Assembly (NCBI GenBank): GCA_963971285.1
Contig: OZ020248.1
Span: 13,206,001 to 13,270,000, forward strand
DNA: 64,000 bases
Reading direction: 5' to 3'
From: Astropecten irregularis
Lineage: Eukaryota > Echinodermata > Asteroidea > Paxillosida > Astropectinidae
In this document: piece after piece, positions 25,628 to 36,218 of the stretch
Layout of the letters: each line of letters starts with the position of its first letter
Numbering within the stretch: the stretch's first letter is position 1
Notes under the pieces: model-generated
The model's input: only the letters and a program-made list of their open reading frames with translations
Told to the model about the DNA's origin: nothing
Database searches by the model: none
Position numbers and translations under genes: made by a program

Positions 25628-26090
25628 GTACTAGTACTACGGTACAGGGTTGGTAACATACCCAAACATAAATGTTCACAGATTTACATATATAACTTTC
25701 AGGATATATGAAGATGGTGCAGATAGAGACATACCATTAAAATATTTCCGCCTGAAATGGTGTATTTATCAAGACATTAGTCAAACAAAGACCGAAAACT
25801 TTTTGATCTCAGGGTAAGATCAAAATCATTCTTTATGTTTTATACGGAAAATTCAGTAGGTTTTTCGCTATTTTTGTGTGACTCGGATGTCCGATTGAGC
25901 TCAATTGTGTTATTTTATGTACATGTTGGATTAAACAAAGTGTGAGTGCTGTTCTGTGACCTTTGCCAATCATGTATTATACTAATAAAGGGTATGGTTG
26001 CATGTAGATAAAAAATAGTTGTTCATATGTCAATACAGGAATTTATCAGAAAGATCGCCACAGACAGTCAACAATGGATATTATACTTAC

Positions 26091-26272
26091 GCGCTAAGCA
26101 AGGCTAGTGTTATAATCATCCACTTCAAGCATTTTGTTCGGTTTCTTGTGTTGGGCTGTGGATGGGCCCTCCTCTTCCGATTCTTACAGCACTGACATAT
26201 TCCATAGATGATGACAAACAATAGACTGGCTACCAGCCACACCACTGGAACTGCCCCCCAAAAGATCAATGT
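26091..26272 (-). CDS. TTYH: TTYH coding exon 2 (TM1 and TM2)
   Basis: Acceptor tttccag precedes ACATTGATC, and the donor is gc|gtaagt. The exon starts in phase 0 and ends two bases into an Ala codon. It encodes TM1 (TLIFWGAVPVVWLVASLLFV), a Cys/Lys/Arg-rich cytosolic loop (CQCCKNRKRR) and the start of TM2 (WMIITLALLS). This is the most recognisable tweety segment in the window. Confidence 0.88.
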
Positions 26273-26871
26273 CTGGAAAGAAAATAGACGGAAAAGAACC
26301 AAAACTGATTAAAGGTTTTTATTTTAAAAAAGAATATTCTCATCATCAAATAGGTCCTAACCACAAGGGAAAATTACTAATTTTAAATCATTGAAATGTA
26401 AAGAAAAAATTCGAACCTGTAACCCCTGGAATACTGTACCGGTTTGGTACACACAACTACACTGGTTCCCGATCCCATCCATTGTTTTCTGACATCTACA
26501 TCACTCAAATATTTTATGTATTGGGACGGGAACCTGTCTACACACTAGTCTAAGCGGTACATGATTGTTGGTGCGCCATACATTTTTTACTTCCTTGAAT
26601 ATAATATTCTGCTTGTAAGTACATTACCTGTTAATTCTGTTATGTTTGACAATATCTGTGTATGACCTGGCACAGGGCCAACACTTCAATGACTGGGTGT
26701 AACCAAAGCAAATGCAGTTTAATTCCCACTGGTCACTGTCTATGGGCCCATTCAAATGTTCTCTGTATGCAATTCGGAGTTTCATGTATGTTCCCTATGA
26801 TTGGATTAGTGGCATTGGTTTACAAGACCGCACTGTTTCTATAAGAGAAGAGAATTATACTTAACTCACAG

Positions 26872-28341
26872 CAGTGTTTCCCCTGCCTATTAAATTGTGA
26901 GGCGGCCCGCCTCACGGTTTTTGGGGACCGCCTCGCACATTTTTTGCCAACACTGCCGCCTCACGCTCACAGAAACAAAAATAATATTTTTTTTTACACA
27001 ATAAGCTGAAAATCACAGAAATGTTTAATAATCTTTATAAAAACACAAACATTTACGCTTAAAAGCGGAAGATGAAAGCGCTTTTTCCATTCCGAAGCTC
27101 TAAAAAATGAAACGTAACACTTGCACAGCGCGTGTATGTACGGCCGAGCGGCACACACAACGCGTACACACACAGCTCACACAACGGCCGACATAATCTC
27201 CACCGCACGGTGTACAGTGCCTATACAGCGAACACGCGGTCTTGTATACATCTTCACGAAATAGACTGATATGCCTTCACTGGTTCGCGCGCGGCTCCGT
27301 GCCTAAATAATGTTTGCACTGTCGTGAGGCTGTAACCAGCGTTCCGTTCGTTAACACACGTGCATGGTGCATTTGAGATTAGCGGTGTTTGGTGGACTTT
27401 ATCGAATGTTTTTGAACAAATAAATGGCCGCAGAGGAATTCTTTTCGACATTGATTTTTAGTCATTTTTACCTCAAATTCGCTAGGAATGGAAATCTTCC
27501 ACGATCCACGCACGGTGCATGGCTGCTCATTTTGCTTGCGCCAAAAACTCGCCACCGAGAGAATCCTTAGGATGGCGATTGGTGAATTAAATCACGCTGA
27601 GTAACGCACCTCCATGGTTAATGTAAGCAAGTTTTGTTAGCTACTGTTTTCGTACATGTTTTCTCGAAAAGTTATCTAGGTGAATTACAAAAATGCACAA
27701 AGAATGAACAAGCATAACGGATCAGAAAACAAATAGTTTATGATCTAGGAGTAGAGGTACAATGTAGGTGCTGCAATGTTTCACCAAAAAGTCACCTATG
27801 ATATTGATTAGTTGTTGTTTTCAAAACCCATAGCGTTACGGTACCCCGAAAAGTGACAGCTAGTGCTAGGCTCACCGCGATGATGCCTTATCGTTCTCGC
27901 ATAGCCTACATTTTTCATACATGTTTGGCTGACCAGACTTAAAGGTTACGAGGTGTGTCAATTCATTATTTGGTGTTTAAAATTCAATTTGTGATCAAAA
28001 CTAAATTATAGGCCCCTAAACACTACCTAAAGGTAAATAATAATATTCCATATGTGGACTTGTTTTTGTTTTCATTTATTTGTGTCATTCTTATAAAAAA
28101 AAAATTAACCATTTTTTTTTTTAATTAACCATTTTTTTTAAAACAAGAATATAGGATCAGTGTTAAAAACCAATCCAAAACAAAAGCAAACATTACATGA
28201 TGTAGGTATATAAACTGAGTTCTTAAGAAGTGGGCCCCGGACATCACGCGGTAAGGGCTTCGCGCGTCGTCGCGCCGGGTCCATACCCAGCAAAATTTCA
28301 TTTACCACCTCACGGCTATCAGCAACCCAGGGGAAACACTG
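26872..28341. mobile_element. Non-autonomous hAT-like element (CAGTGTTTCCCCTG ends)
   Basis: The ends are CAGTGTTTCCCCTG and CAGGGGAAACACTG, a perfect 14-bp inverted repeat. Flanks are ACTCACAG and ACTCACAT, a 7-of-8 match to an 8-bp duplication. Subterminal parts are GC-rich (CCGCCTCACG words at both ends). No transposase frame is visible. It lies in intron 1 of TTYH. Confidence 0.7.
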
Positions 28342-29496
28342 ACTCACATTAACAGTTTTGATACATTATGCCCTAGATATCCATTTTGATGTGTAGGTTT
28401 TGGAAAGTTTGCAGGATTTTGAGTTTTTAGGGGATTACCGGATATCAAGAGGGGGGGTTAGCGTCGAGATAAAGATGAGATAAGATAAAGATAAGATGCC
28501 ACTGACTCCACGCTCATGCGATGGAAAGTTAATGGCACGGCACACATGCACTTAACTGCTGACTCGCTACAAAAATGGGTGAGATGGTGACTAATTTTCT
28601 CAATGAAAACAAAACATGAATTCACAATTCCATTAACTATGTCTATGAAGTTCTAAAAGAAGAAGGGTTGCTTAATTCTTGAAAAGGGTTGCTAAGTAGT
28701 AATGCTAAGTAATATTAAGTAATAGGCTAGTTAAAGCAATTTTTGAATGATAATCTTTTTTTAGAAAAAGCTGCAAATAACAGGAATAATGATCATGCTG
28801 TTTCTGTTTGTTTTTTTGTTTGTTAATAGTAATAATAATATAATTGGTAGCAATAAACCATTATTGTTTACATTTGGTAAGCTTGCTGCTTTCCAAAGTA
28901 CTTATTCAATTTATTGTGTCTTTTTGTTTAATGACAAATTGCTAATTTTTATGTTCACTCTATTTATATCATGCAAAAATAAAATGGTTGCCACAATATC
29001 AACATGTAAAATAATAATATGACCAAACAGTGGCTTGTTACAAGTTGTATGCAAAAATAATCATTCTTTTTTCCTTCTAAATTTACATGTCCTAATTTCC
29101 AAAATTAATTCCATTCAAAAATCGTTTTAAATGCAATTTCATCAGTTTTTTACTATTAAATTTCACATGGTACACGCCCCTATTGTTATTCAATGACTGA
29201 TGTGTGAAAAAACAGAACGAAAATCCCATAACTGGTCACGGAAATAAAAACATGAAGGACCCGCCTACTCACAGCACGCGAATTATAATAACAATACACC
29301 GCAACCGCGAACAATCGATTTGACAACATGAATCATCTGTTCACAAACATGACGAATCGTTTGAGGAATTTACACAACTTTGACATTTCTTTCTCATGGC
29401 TTGGGACTAAAATTTCAACGCCTCGAAAGCCGACAGAAGGCTTTCATAGTTAAAGAAGTTCTTTCTCTAGAAAAGAAATGAAAAAGACAAACTTAC

Positions 29497-29643
29497 CTGA
29501 ACGTATTTAGGATCGTCGGGGTCAAAAGTGGAACTGTACTTGGTAAATCCCTGATACGCGATGTGCGGCCAACTGTGGAAAAACTCCGTTAGCCAAAATG
29601 ATACAAATTCCTCGGCATATTTGAAATGTATTAGTTGCCACAT
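29497..29643 (-). CDS. TTYH: TTYH coding exon 1 (start codon)
   Basis: This exon encodes 49 residues from ATG at 29643-29641. An in-frame TAA at 29679-29677 supports this start. The peptide contains FFHSWPHIAYQG and STFDPDDPKYVQ, matching the tweety N-terminus just before TM1 (family pattern H-x-x-P-H ... F-x-P-x-D-x-x-Y). It ends at a strong donor (cag|gtaagt) in phase 0. Confidence 0.85.
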
Positions 29644-30887
29644 TTTCACTGGCTTGGAGGGATGAACAACTCTCGATTAAAAATCCATGTGTCGTTAATT
29701 TTCTGTGTTAATCCTTTTGAGGAAAAAAGGTAAATAATCCTAGTGTCGTAATCGTGTGAAATAACACTCTCAACGGCTCACACTCCACTGATCGTCTGCT
29801 CTCGATCGAGCAGCTGTGCTATGCGTGTGTGCAATGACACGGTGCGGTATATTCCTGGTTCCCGTCCATATACTGCACAATTGACATGTAAGAAATTCGA
29901 CACCAATTAAGTCTAGTATCCAACTGCTATTCTACGTAAAATCACTCACAGTTGAGCAGGTAGCCAGTCTGGCACTCACCAAAAAGTTTACGAGAACTAC
30001 TCCCCAAGTAAACGACGCAAGCGGCGCTATACTATCTTTACAAGACAGTATTTCTATCTTGACAATTAATTTTTTCTGCATTTCCATTAAATTCATCATT
30101 ACATTTCTCCGACATGACCATCGCCGAGCAATTACTGGCGCATACCAAATTACCAACATCTTACTAAATCATAAATAATCATTTATCAATAATCATTACC
30201 GAAGTAAATGATAACAAATGGATTTGTAAGACTTTAACATTTCTCGCGAGTGGAAATCATAACTTCATAAATCATATCATAATCTGATACATTGGCCAAA
30301 TAAGTTCTAACTTTTTTTTCAATTCTTTGCCAGAACACAAAGAATCTTGAAACTTGAAGTTGAACATGAAACAATGATTCAGTCATTAAATAAATGAAAC
30401 TCGAAAAAATGAAAAATGTACCTGAGAGCCCATTTTATTTTACCAAAATATCAGTTACAACCCAATATCACTTATTATTCAACAATACAAAAATAAATTT
30501 CTAGTAACAATTTGTAACAATGTCTGATTATAGCAAAAAATAATTTTTAGTGTTTAGACATAAAATGAAATGTCTCACTAAATAAAAGTAACAGTAAGAA
30601 AGTGACATTCTTAAACAAACTTAAAGGGCAGTGCGACATTAACTACATAATACACCGTATATCCAAATATAAAAATGAACATTAATTATCAAACGTGTAC
30701 ACCAAACATACAATGTAAGCCTTGGAATTAATCAAATTCATTAAATGGAATGTATGTACAACATTGGTAAAAGTGACAGAGCAGAGCTGCAGGCTGCTCA
30801 TAATTTGATTTGACATGGAATCAAAACAAACCTGTGAAATTTTCATCAGAAATAGTAGAAAACAACAGAAAATGTTGTGATAGTTAA

Positions 30888-31190
30888 AGGTAATATCATA
30901 CTTTGGTTTTTATCAAAGAAAATTTCGGTTCCATACAGTGCCCACGTTTTTAGAAAACAGTGAAAAACAGCCCCATACTTCTTAAGTCTTTTCTCTTTTA
31001 TTTTTGATCTTTTAAAGATCAAAAACATTTTCGATCGTTGTTTTAATAATTTCTGGATAAATACACCATTTCAGGTGGAAACATTTTAACGGTAGTTTCT
31101 ACCACCACCATCTTCATACCCTGCAAGTTATACGTAAATCTGTGAACATTTCTGTTTTGGTTTCTTACCAAAGTACGATACTACCTGTAA
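30888..31190 (-). mobile_element. TTAA-type MITE (family A), reverse orientation
   Basis: It starts after TTAA with AGGTAATATCATACTTTGGT and ends TTACCAAAGTACGATACTACCTG. An internal deletion makes it somewhat shorter. It lies in the TTYH-SCD spacer. Confidence 0.75.
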
Positions 31191-31747
31191 TTTAAATAGT
31201 GCATTTTTTAAAATGATGTTTTGATCATACCCTGAGATCAAAACCTTTCTCGGTCTATCATTTCTATACAAATACACTATTTCAGCCGGAAACATTTTAA
31301 CGGTAAAGTGTTTCTACAAGCACCATCTTTGTACCCTGTAAGTTATATGTAAATCTTTGAACATTGGCCCTGTCATTGATAGAAAACATAATAATACAGT
31401 AAGAAAACACCAGTAAACCAAAATATAAAAGGAGGGATCATGATATAGATTCATTGTTTTTATAATTATTTATTTTTTTATATATTGAAAATAATTAACG
31501 ACAAATACCAGCACCACTTTACAAAAATATATGATATAAAATTTTTTGATAGTATCAAAAATACCTTAATTCACTAATGGCATTTTGGATGGAAGAGCAT
31601 GAAATTTGCAAGGTCTGGAAAACCATTTTAATTTTAAGAAAGACGTATTTTACAATTTCCATTGATGATAGCACCATAGAGCTCAGTGTTACTTTTTTTG
31701 ACATGATACGGAAAATCAGAACCAACCATGGGACGTATCTTTTTTAA

Positions 31748-32107
31748 AGGTAATATCATACCTCGGTTTTTATCAAAGAAATAAAGATTCATGGGCAAAA
31801 ATACCAAGACAGATACAGTAACAGTCATCTGTGAAAATTTCAGTTCAATACAGTACCCATTTTTTGAGAAAACAGTGAAAAACAGCCACCGAATTTCTGA
31901 AGTCTTTCCTCTTTTATTTTTGATCTTTTAAACGATCAAACAGATTTTCGGTCGTTGTTTTACTAATTTCTGGATAAATACACCATTTCAGGCAGACAAA
32001 TTGTAACGATATGATTATACCAGCACCATCATCTTCATACCCTGTAAGTTATACCTAAATCTGTGAACATTTCTGTTTTGGTTTCTTACCAAAGTATGAT
32101 ACTACCT
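31748..32107 (-). mobile_element. TTAA-type MITE (family A) just downstream of SCD
   Basis: 360 bp with TTAA at both sides (31744-31747 and 32108-32111). It is in gene sense for SCD and carries the AATAAA nearest to the SCD stop. Confidence 0.82.
31913..31918 (-). terminator. Candidate poly(A) signal of SCD, inside a MITE
   Basis: AATAAA on the minus strand lies about 263 nt past the SCD stop. It sits in the TTAA-type MITE at 31748-32107, in the conserved stretch next to the internal GATCTTTTAAANGATC hairpin. No other AATAAA lies closer to the stop codon. This is an inference; 3' end reads would decide. Confidence 0.35.
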
Positions 32108-32180
32108 TTAATACTGACCAGATTTTGGTTTTTAAATGCAATTGCCCCCCCATCTCTCTCTCTCCGCCCACTTTAAGGAT

Positions 32181-32625
32181 TTATCCACTACCAGTGCATC
32201 CAGCTGCTGCTTCCTTGACTAACATTCGCTGTCTCCGCGCCACCACAGATGCAGCCGGGGCCGTCTTCCTGTGAGTGACCTGACCGAGAGCCGCCATGAC
32301 GTCGATGAACATGGTGGTGAAGTTGATCCTCCAGCCGAACTCCCCGGCCTTGTAGTCCCAGGGGTAGGTGTGGTGGTAGTTGTGCCATCCCTCGCCACCG
32401 GCCAGCGCCGAGACCACCACGTTGTCCGAGGGGTTGATGGCCGGATCATACGGCCGGTTGCCCCACATGTGTGCGGCGCTGTTCACCAGCCAGGTGCAGT
32501 TGAGCAGGATGCAGTAGCGGAGGATCGAGGCGATGTAGAAGGCGTTCCAGATGGACTCCCCCCAAAGGGTCGGGATGGTGGAAGGTATGAGGAAGCAGAA
32601 GAACAACATCAGTGGAACGTAGTAC
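32181..32625 (-). CDS. SCD: SCD coding exon 4 (third histidine box, stop)
   Basis: The acceptor is ccttcag. The exon encodes two hydrophobic segments, CTWLVNSAAHMWGNRPYD, and GEGWHNYHHTYPWDYKAGEF with the last His cluster, then ends at the stop codon at 32183-32181. The C-terminus after the catalytic region is short and Ala/Gly-rich. A long plus-strand frame at 32271-32696 is its antisense shadow. Confidence 0.95.
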
Positions 32626-32744
32626 CTGAAGGAGAACATCGACAATTCAAAAATAAACTGAGGAAAACCACAGCAAACTACGACCTACCTCTCTGATCCT
32701 ACAAAGGAAGACCCTTGATGCTTAAGTAAAAATGCGGCACTCAC

Positions 32745-32950
32745 TTCCTCTGGAATCTGATGAGGGGATCAGCCATGAGGTCGCTGAGGTCAATCTGGGA
32801 GCCCTTCTCCCGGACATCGGGGTGTTTTTTGCACAGCAGCCAGCCCACATGGGAGAAGAAGAAGCCTCTCTTGGCATTGTGAGGGTCGGCATCGGTCTCG
32901 GTGAATCTGTGGTGGACTCGATGCTCCCGTACCCAGAAGTAAATGTCCAT
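32745..32950 (-). CDS. SCD: SCD coding exon 3 (second histidine box)
   Basis: The exon is 206 nt, acceptor cttcttcag and donor gaa|gtgagt. It encodes FWVREHRVHHRFTETDADPH, GFFFSHVGWLL and KHPDVREKG, all hallmark SCD segments. The leading ATG is an internal Met, not a start. It ends two bases into a Lys codon. Confidence 0.95.
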
Positions 32951-33344
32951 CTGAAGAAGGGTTATAAGAATGGAGCATTGAAAAGTCAGTGATGTTGGCT
33001 TGGATAGGAATACTCTATGACAGTCAAGAATCTCTAGTGTTGTATTAAATGTTCTTACATCTTCATCATGGTTCTCTGCGCTTACAAAACATCCCCTAAC
33101 TAAGCTTCCTCTGCTACTTTTGCTGTCATAGCCACAGCCGCAAAACTACTTCACTATAAACTCTTTGTATCAATCAGGAGTAAGGCATCCATTAATCAGC
33201 CATGCTTGAAAATCCTAGCCGCTAGCTGAGACATTCTTGTGAAAACTCTGGATTCAACAAGGAGGGACTTTAATGTTGATGAAAACTTGGCACACATGTG
33301 GGCACACATTTTGATCCTTGCATGAATTTTATCCAGAAAACAAA

Positions 33345-33472
33345 ATGAACAAAGATATTAATTGACTATTAGGGACACCACCGACATAGGGCTGGATAGC
33401 TCAGTTGGTAAGAGTGCCGGTATGGTATTCCAGAGGTCGTTGGTTCGAACCCGCTCCAGTGCATTTTGATGA
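33345..33472 (+). repeat. tRNA-like SINE copy in an SCD intron
   Basis: GGATAGCTCAGTTGGTAAGA, GGTTCGAACCCGCTCCAGTG; best-preserved head in the window together with 46105-46335. Confidence 0.6.
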
Positions 33473-33603
33473 TTAAGAAAACAAAACAACACTTTTTGCC
33501 TTTGATAACAAAACAAAAAGATCATTGTTAAATGGTAAAATGAAAAGGCAACCTGTTGTGCAGTTCCTGCAGTTGTACAATCGCAAATGCAGGTTGGGTT
33601 TAA

Positions 33604-33952
33604 AGGTAGTATCATACTTTGGTAGCATACCGAAACAGAAATCTTCACCGATTTATGTTACAGGGTATAAAGATGGTGATGGTGGAAATATACCATTACA
33701 ATTTGTCTGCCTGAAATGCTGTATTATCCAGAAAAGAGTAAAACCAGTGACCAAAATTCTTGTTGATCTTTTAAAGATCAAAAATAAAAGAAAAAAAACT
33801 TCAAAAATAATGTGGCCGTTTTTCACAATTTTTTCAAAAAGTGGGCACCGTATGGGACTGAAATGTTCACGGATGACTATGGCTGTATCTTCCTTGATAT
33901 TTTTGCCCATGAATCTGTACTTCCTTGACAAAAACCAAAGTATGATACTACT
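33604..33952 (+). mobile_element. TTAA-type MITE (family A) in an SCD intron
   Basis: 349 bp, TTAA at 33600-33603 and 33953-33956, TIRs as in the reference copy. It ends 22 bp before the donor-side edge of SCD coding exon 2. Confidence 0.8.
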
Positions 33953-33974
33953 TTAAATAGAAGTTGAAACATAC

Positions 33975-34105
33975 CTGGAATGCAATGCAGTCAAAGATGA
34001 CCAGTAGCAGACGCAGTGGGAACTTGGCATGGTAGGACCGGTGGGCCCACAGGCGATGAGCACCCGCCGTTATTCCCAGAATAGAGCAATAAAGCAGGAA
34101 AACAG
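33975..34105 (-). CDS. SCD: SCD coding exon 2 (first histidine box)
   Basis: The exon is 131 nt, acceptor gttacag and donor cag|gtatg. It encodes TM2 and the first iron-binding cluster in GITAGAHRLWAHRSYHAKFP, a near-invariant desaturase sequence. It ends in phase 0 with IAFQ. Confidence 0.93.
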
Positions 34106-34119
34106 CTGTAACGAAACAA

Positions 34120-34205
34120 AAAATAGATATCTCAGTTGGTAAGACGGTACAGGACACTGGTTCGAATCCTGCTCCAATCAACTTTACTTTGTTCACCTTT
34201 CAAAG
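34120..34205 (+). repeat. tRNA-like SINE fragment
   Basis: ATATCTCAGTTGGTAAGACG, GGTTCGAATCCTGCTCCAAT and TTTGTTCACCTTTC tail; shortened between boxes. Confidence 0.5.
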
Positions 34206-34504
34206 ACAGCGTCTTTGATACTGATAGTTACAGTGTATATTGATTAAAAAGCGGTATTACATCCTTTTTGAGTGATCCCCAATGTACTGTTTCTCAGGTT
34301 GCAGCATTGCTAATGCTGGGCATACAGTGTCTTAAATGTCAAGGGATATAGCGGTATGTGAGTGGGTTTAATGGCATCTGAGTGCCAAACCTGCAGCCAA
34401 TTTCACGAAATGTTGCATAAGTTTCGTGAAACGGGCATAACTTGTGTAACCAAAGGCTAGAAAATGTTGCTTAAGTTTAATATGCAACATATTGTTGAAG
34501 TTTC

Positions 34505-34655
34505 ATGAAAGGGGCTGCAGAACAAAGGTAATTGACTACCACCATCATGAGGCCGGATAGCTCAGTTGGTAAGAGCACCAGTACGGCATTCTGGCAGTCA
34601 CTGGTTCGAATCCCACTCCTAACAATTTTCTTTGATCACTTGTCAATGACTTAAA
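34505..34655 (+). repeat. tRNA-like SINE copy near SCD exon 1
   Basis: GGCCGGATAGCTCAGTTGGT, GGTTCGAATCCCACTCCTAA and a TCAATGACTTAAA tail. Confidence 0.6.
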
Positions 34656-34777
34656 ACAGAAATTAAACAGAAACCTGCTGCAAAAAATCATGTACCACAC
34701 AATGATTACAAACATAGGCCAATATGAATGAAATATACTCCATGGTCCGTATGGCGTGCGATGTTTACCATACTCAC

Positions 34778-34976
34778 CCCATATCAATGTGTACAGATGG
34801 CATTTCCATGTCAGACACAACAGGGAGTACAAGGCTGCACCGTGAAGAGAAGCCATCAGAACCACATTACGCCAGACAATCATTTCCCAAGTAATCCTCC
34901 CACTACTACTACTACTAGACTCTGCCCCACGTTGCTCCTTGCTGACGCCGCCCCCACCTGCTGATGAAACCTCCAT
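34778..34976 (-). CDS. SCD: SCD coding exon 1 (start codon, TM1)
   Basis: ATG at 34976-34974 begins a Ser/Gly-rich N-terminus with a run of serines, then TM1 (IVWRNVVLMASLHGAALYSL). The acceptor lies just upstream (cttccag or cctgtag). It ends one base into a Gly/Ala codon at donor g|gtgagt. The N-terminus is short and poorly conserved in this family, so the start is chosen as the first ATG after the acceptor. Confidence 0.88.
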
Positions 34977-35014
34977 GACCTTTGAACCTACAGGTACCTG
35001 GAAGCAACTGGAAA

Positions 35015-35250
35015 TGTACAAGAGCTGCTTAAGCACCAAAATTTGCTTAAGCACCTAAAACCTTGGTAAATAAAATCAGTATGCCAGCCAAAAATCCTTG
35101 TGATTGTTATGCTCAGCAAACAATGGCTGATAACAAGTCAAAAGCAGTAAACATCTAATGAAAATTTTGTTGGTAATCCTGTTTGATCAAGGAAGACTTT
35201 TCATGCTTAAGCAATTTTTGTGCTTAAGCAGCTCTATGAAATTGGCCCCT
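35015..35250. mobile_element. MITE family E copy upstream of SCD exon 1
   Basis: It contains GCTTAAGCACCAAAATTTGC at the left and GCTTAAGCAGCTCTATGAAA at the right. It abuts the intron side of SCD coding exon 1. Confidence 0.55.
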
Positions 35251-35474
35251 GGAGGAAACTGGAAATGTACAACGCAAGTTAGAAACAATTTAGCATCACT
35301 TGAAAACTTCCACAAACGAATATGCAACCAGTCAAAGGGTTAGGATTGTTAAGTTTGGGACAGTTTTTATCACTTGTACAAAAGAGGTCGACCTGCAAAA
35401 GTGTAAAAATAATGTTCTCTTACTATTGCTAGTGATGCTGATTTTATTTTTAGTTAATTCAGTGCAATAAATGA

Positions 35475-36079
35475 CATGTCCAAGTCCCCATGTCAGACCT
35501 AGGGTTACAAGCAAGGTCCAAGTCCCCATGTCAGACCTAGGGTTACGAGCAAGGTCCAAGTCCCCATGTCAGACCTAGGGTTACGAGCAAGGTCCAAGTC
35601 CCCATGTCAGACCTAGGGTTACGAGCAAGGTCCAAGTCCCCATGTCAGACCTAGGGTTACGAGCAAGGTCCAAGTCCCCATGTCAGACCTAGGGTTACGA
35701 GCAAGGTCCAAGTCCCCATGTCAGACCTAGGGTTACCAGCAAGGTCCAAGTCCCCATGTCAGACCTAGGGTTACCAGCAAGGTCCAAGTCCCCATGTCAG
35801 ACCTAGGGTTACGAGCAAGGTCCAAGTCCCCATGTCAGACCTAGGGTTACGAGCAAGGTCCAAGTCCCCATGTCAGACCTAGGGTTACGAGCAAGGTCCA
35901 AGTCCCCATGTCAGACCTAGGGTTACGAGCAAGGTCCAAGTCCCCATGTCAGACCTAGGGTTACGAGCAAGGTCCAAGTCCCCATGTCAGACCTAGGGTT
36001 ACGAGCAAGGTCCAAGTCCCCATGTCAGACCTAGGGTTACAAGCAAGGTCTAAGTCCCCATGTCAGACCTAGGGTTACG
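35475..36079 (+). repeat. 38-bp minisatellite, 16 exact-length copies
   Basis: The unit contains GGTCCAAGTCCCCATGTCAG and ACCTAGGGTTACGAGCAA. TGTCAG recurs from 35491 to 36061 at exactly 38-bp steps (15 intervals). Only single-base differences (ACGAG, ACCAG, ACAAG) are seen. Confidence 0.9.
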
Positions 36080-36173
36080 ATCATCGCAACTACAAAAATG
36101 CAGAAACTTTTGCCGCTTGGCATCCACTATGATCCGCTAGCTGAAATTTCGCCAGAATGTTGAGTACTTACAC

Positions 36174-36218
36174 CTGAATAGGCCCAGGCCAGTAAGGGTT
36201 CACTGATGGGTACGATAC
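36174..36218 (-). other. SCD: Probable non-coding exon 2 of SCD (5' UTR)
   Basis: A 45-nt block on the minus strand is bounded by a pyrimidine-rich acceptor (ccctttatag) and a donor (attcag|gtgtaagt). It contains no ATG, which fits a 5' UTR exon. It lies immediately upstream, in gene direction, of the 38-bp minisatellite. Transcript evidence would decide. Confidence 0.4.

Larger units (their letters stand above)
12948..29643 (-). other. TTYH: Gene span: tweety homolog (TTYH) chloride channel, 3' part missing
   Basis: Gene-level entry for five minus-strand coding exons (29643-29497, 26272-26091, 19559-19448, 18319-18078, 13043-12948). They join in frame for 779 nt (about 259 aa). The order matches the tweety family: a short N-terminal part with a W/H-rich stretch, TM1 (WGAVPVVWLVASLLFVIIYG), a basic loop, TM2, a large extracellular domain with several N-glycosylation sequons (NET, NDT, NAT, NIT), then TM3 beginning RWLGLIGIF. 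Family members are about 450-550 aa plasma-membrane proteins described as volume- or calcium-linked anion channels. About half of the protein is therefore visible. The last donor (ag|gtaagt at 12947) predicts more exons, but none could be recognised between 1 and 12900, so they probably lie beyond the left edge. Introns are large (1.1-6.8 kb) and filled with repeats. Confidence 0.85.
29680..32180. other. Spacer between TTYH 5' end and desaturase 3' end
   Basis: The spacer is AT-rich. The TTYH promoter or 5' UTR should lie in roughly 29650-30000, a GC-richer patch with several TGACA/CGATCGAG words but no clear TATA box. The remainder carries two copies of the TTAA-type MITE (30888-31190 and 31748-32107) and a partial third (about 31205-31370). 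A 75-codon minus frame at 30159-29932 is unrecognised and probably chance. Confidence 0.5.

Noticed and set aside
29932-30159. 75-codon minus-strand frame upstream of TTYH
   Set aside because: No resemblance to any family and ends before the TTYH start; probably 5' flank.
32271-32696. 141-codon plus-strand frame
   Set aside because: It lies antisense to SCD coding exon 4, whose histidine-box sequence is certain; its Val/Gly/Asp-rich translation is a shadow.
33390-33465. True tRNA gene (GGCTGGATAGCTCAGTTGG...GGTTCGAACCC)
   Set aside because: Box A and B are good but the anticodon arm and acceptor pairing are lost, and the same lead and tail recur at many sites: SINE.
35475-36079. CRISPR-like regular array
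   Set aside because: Units are contiguous with no variable spacers, and the host is an animal; it is a minisatellite.
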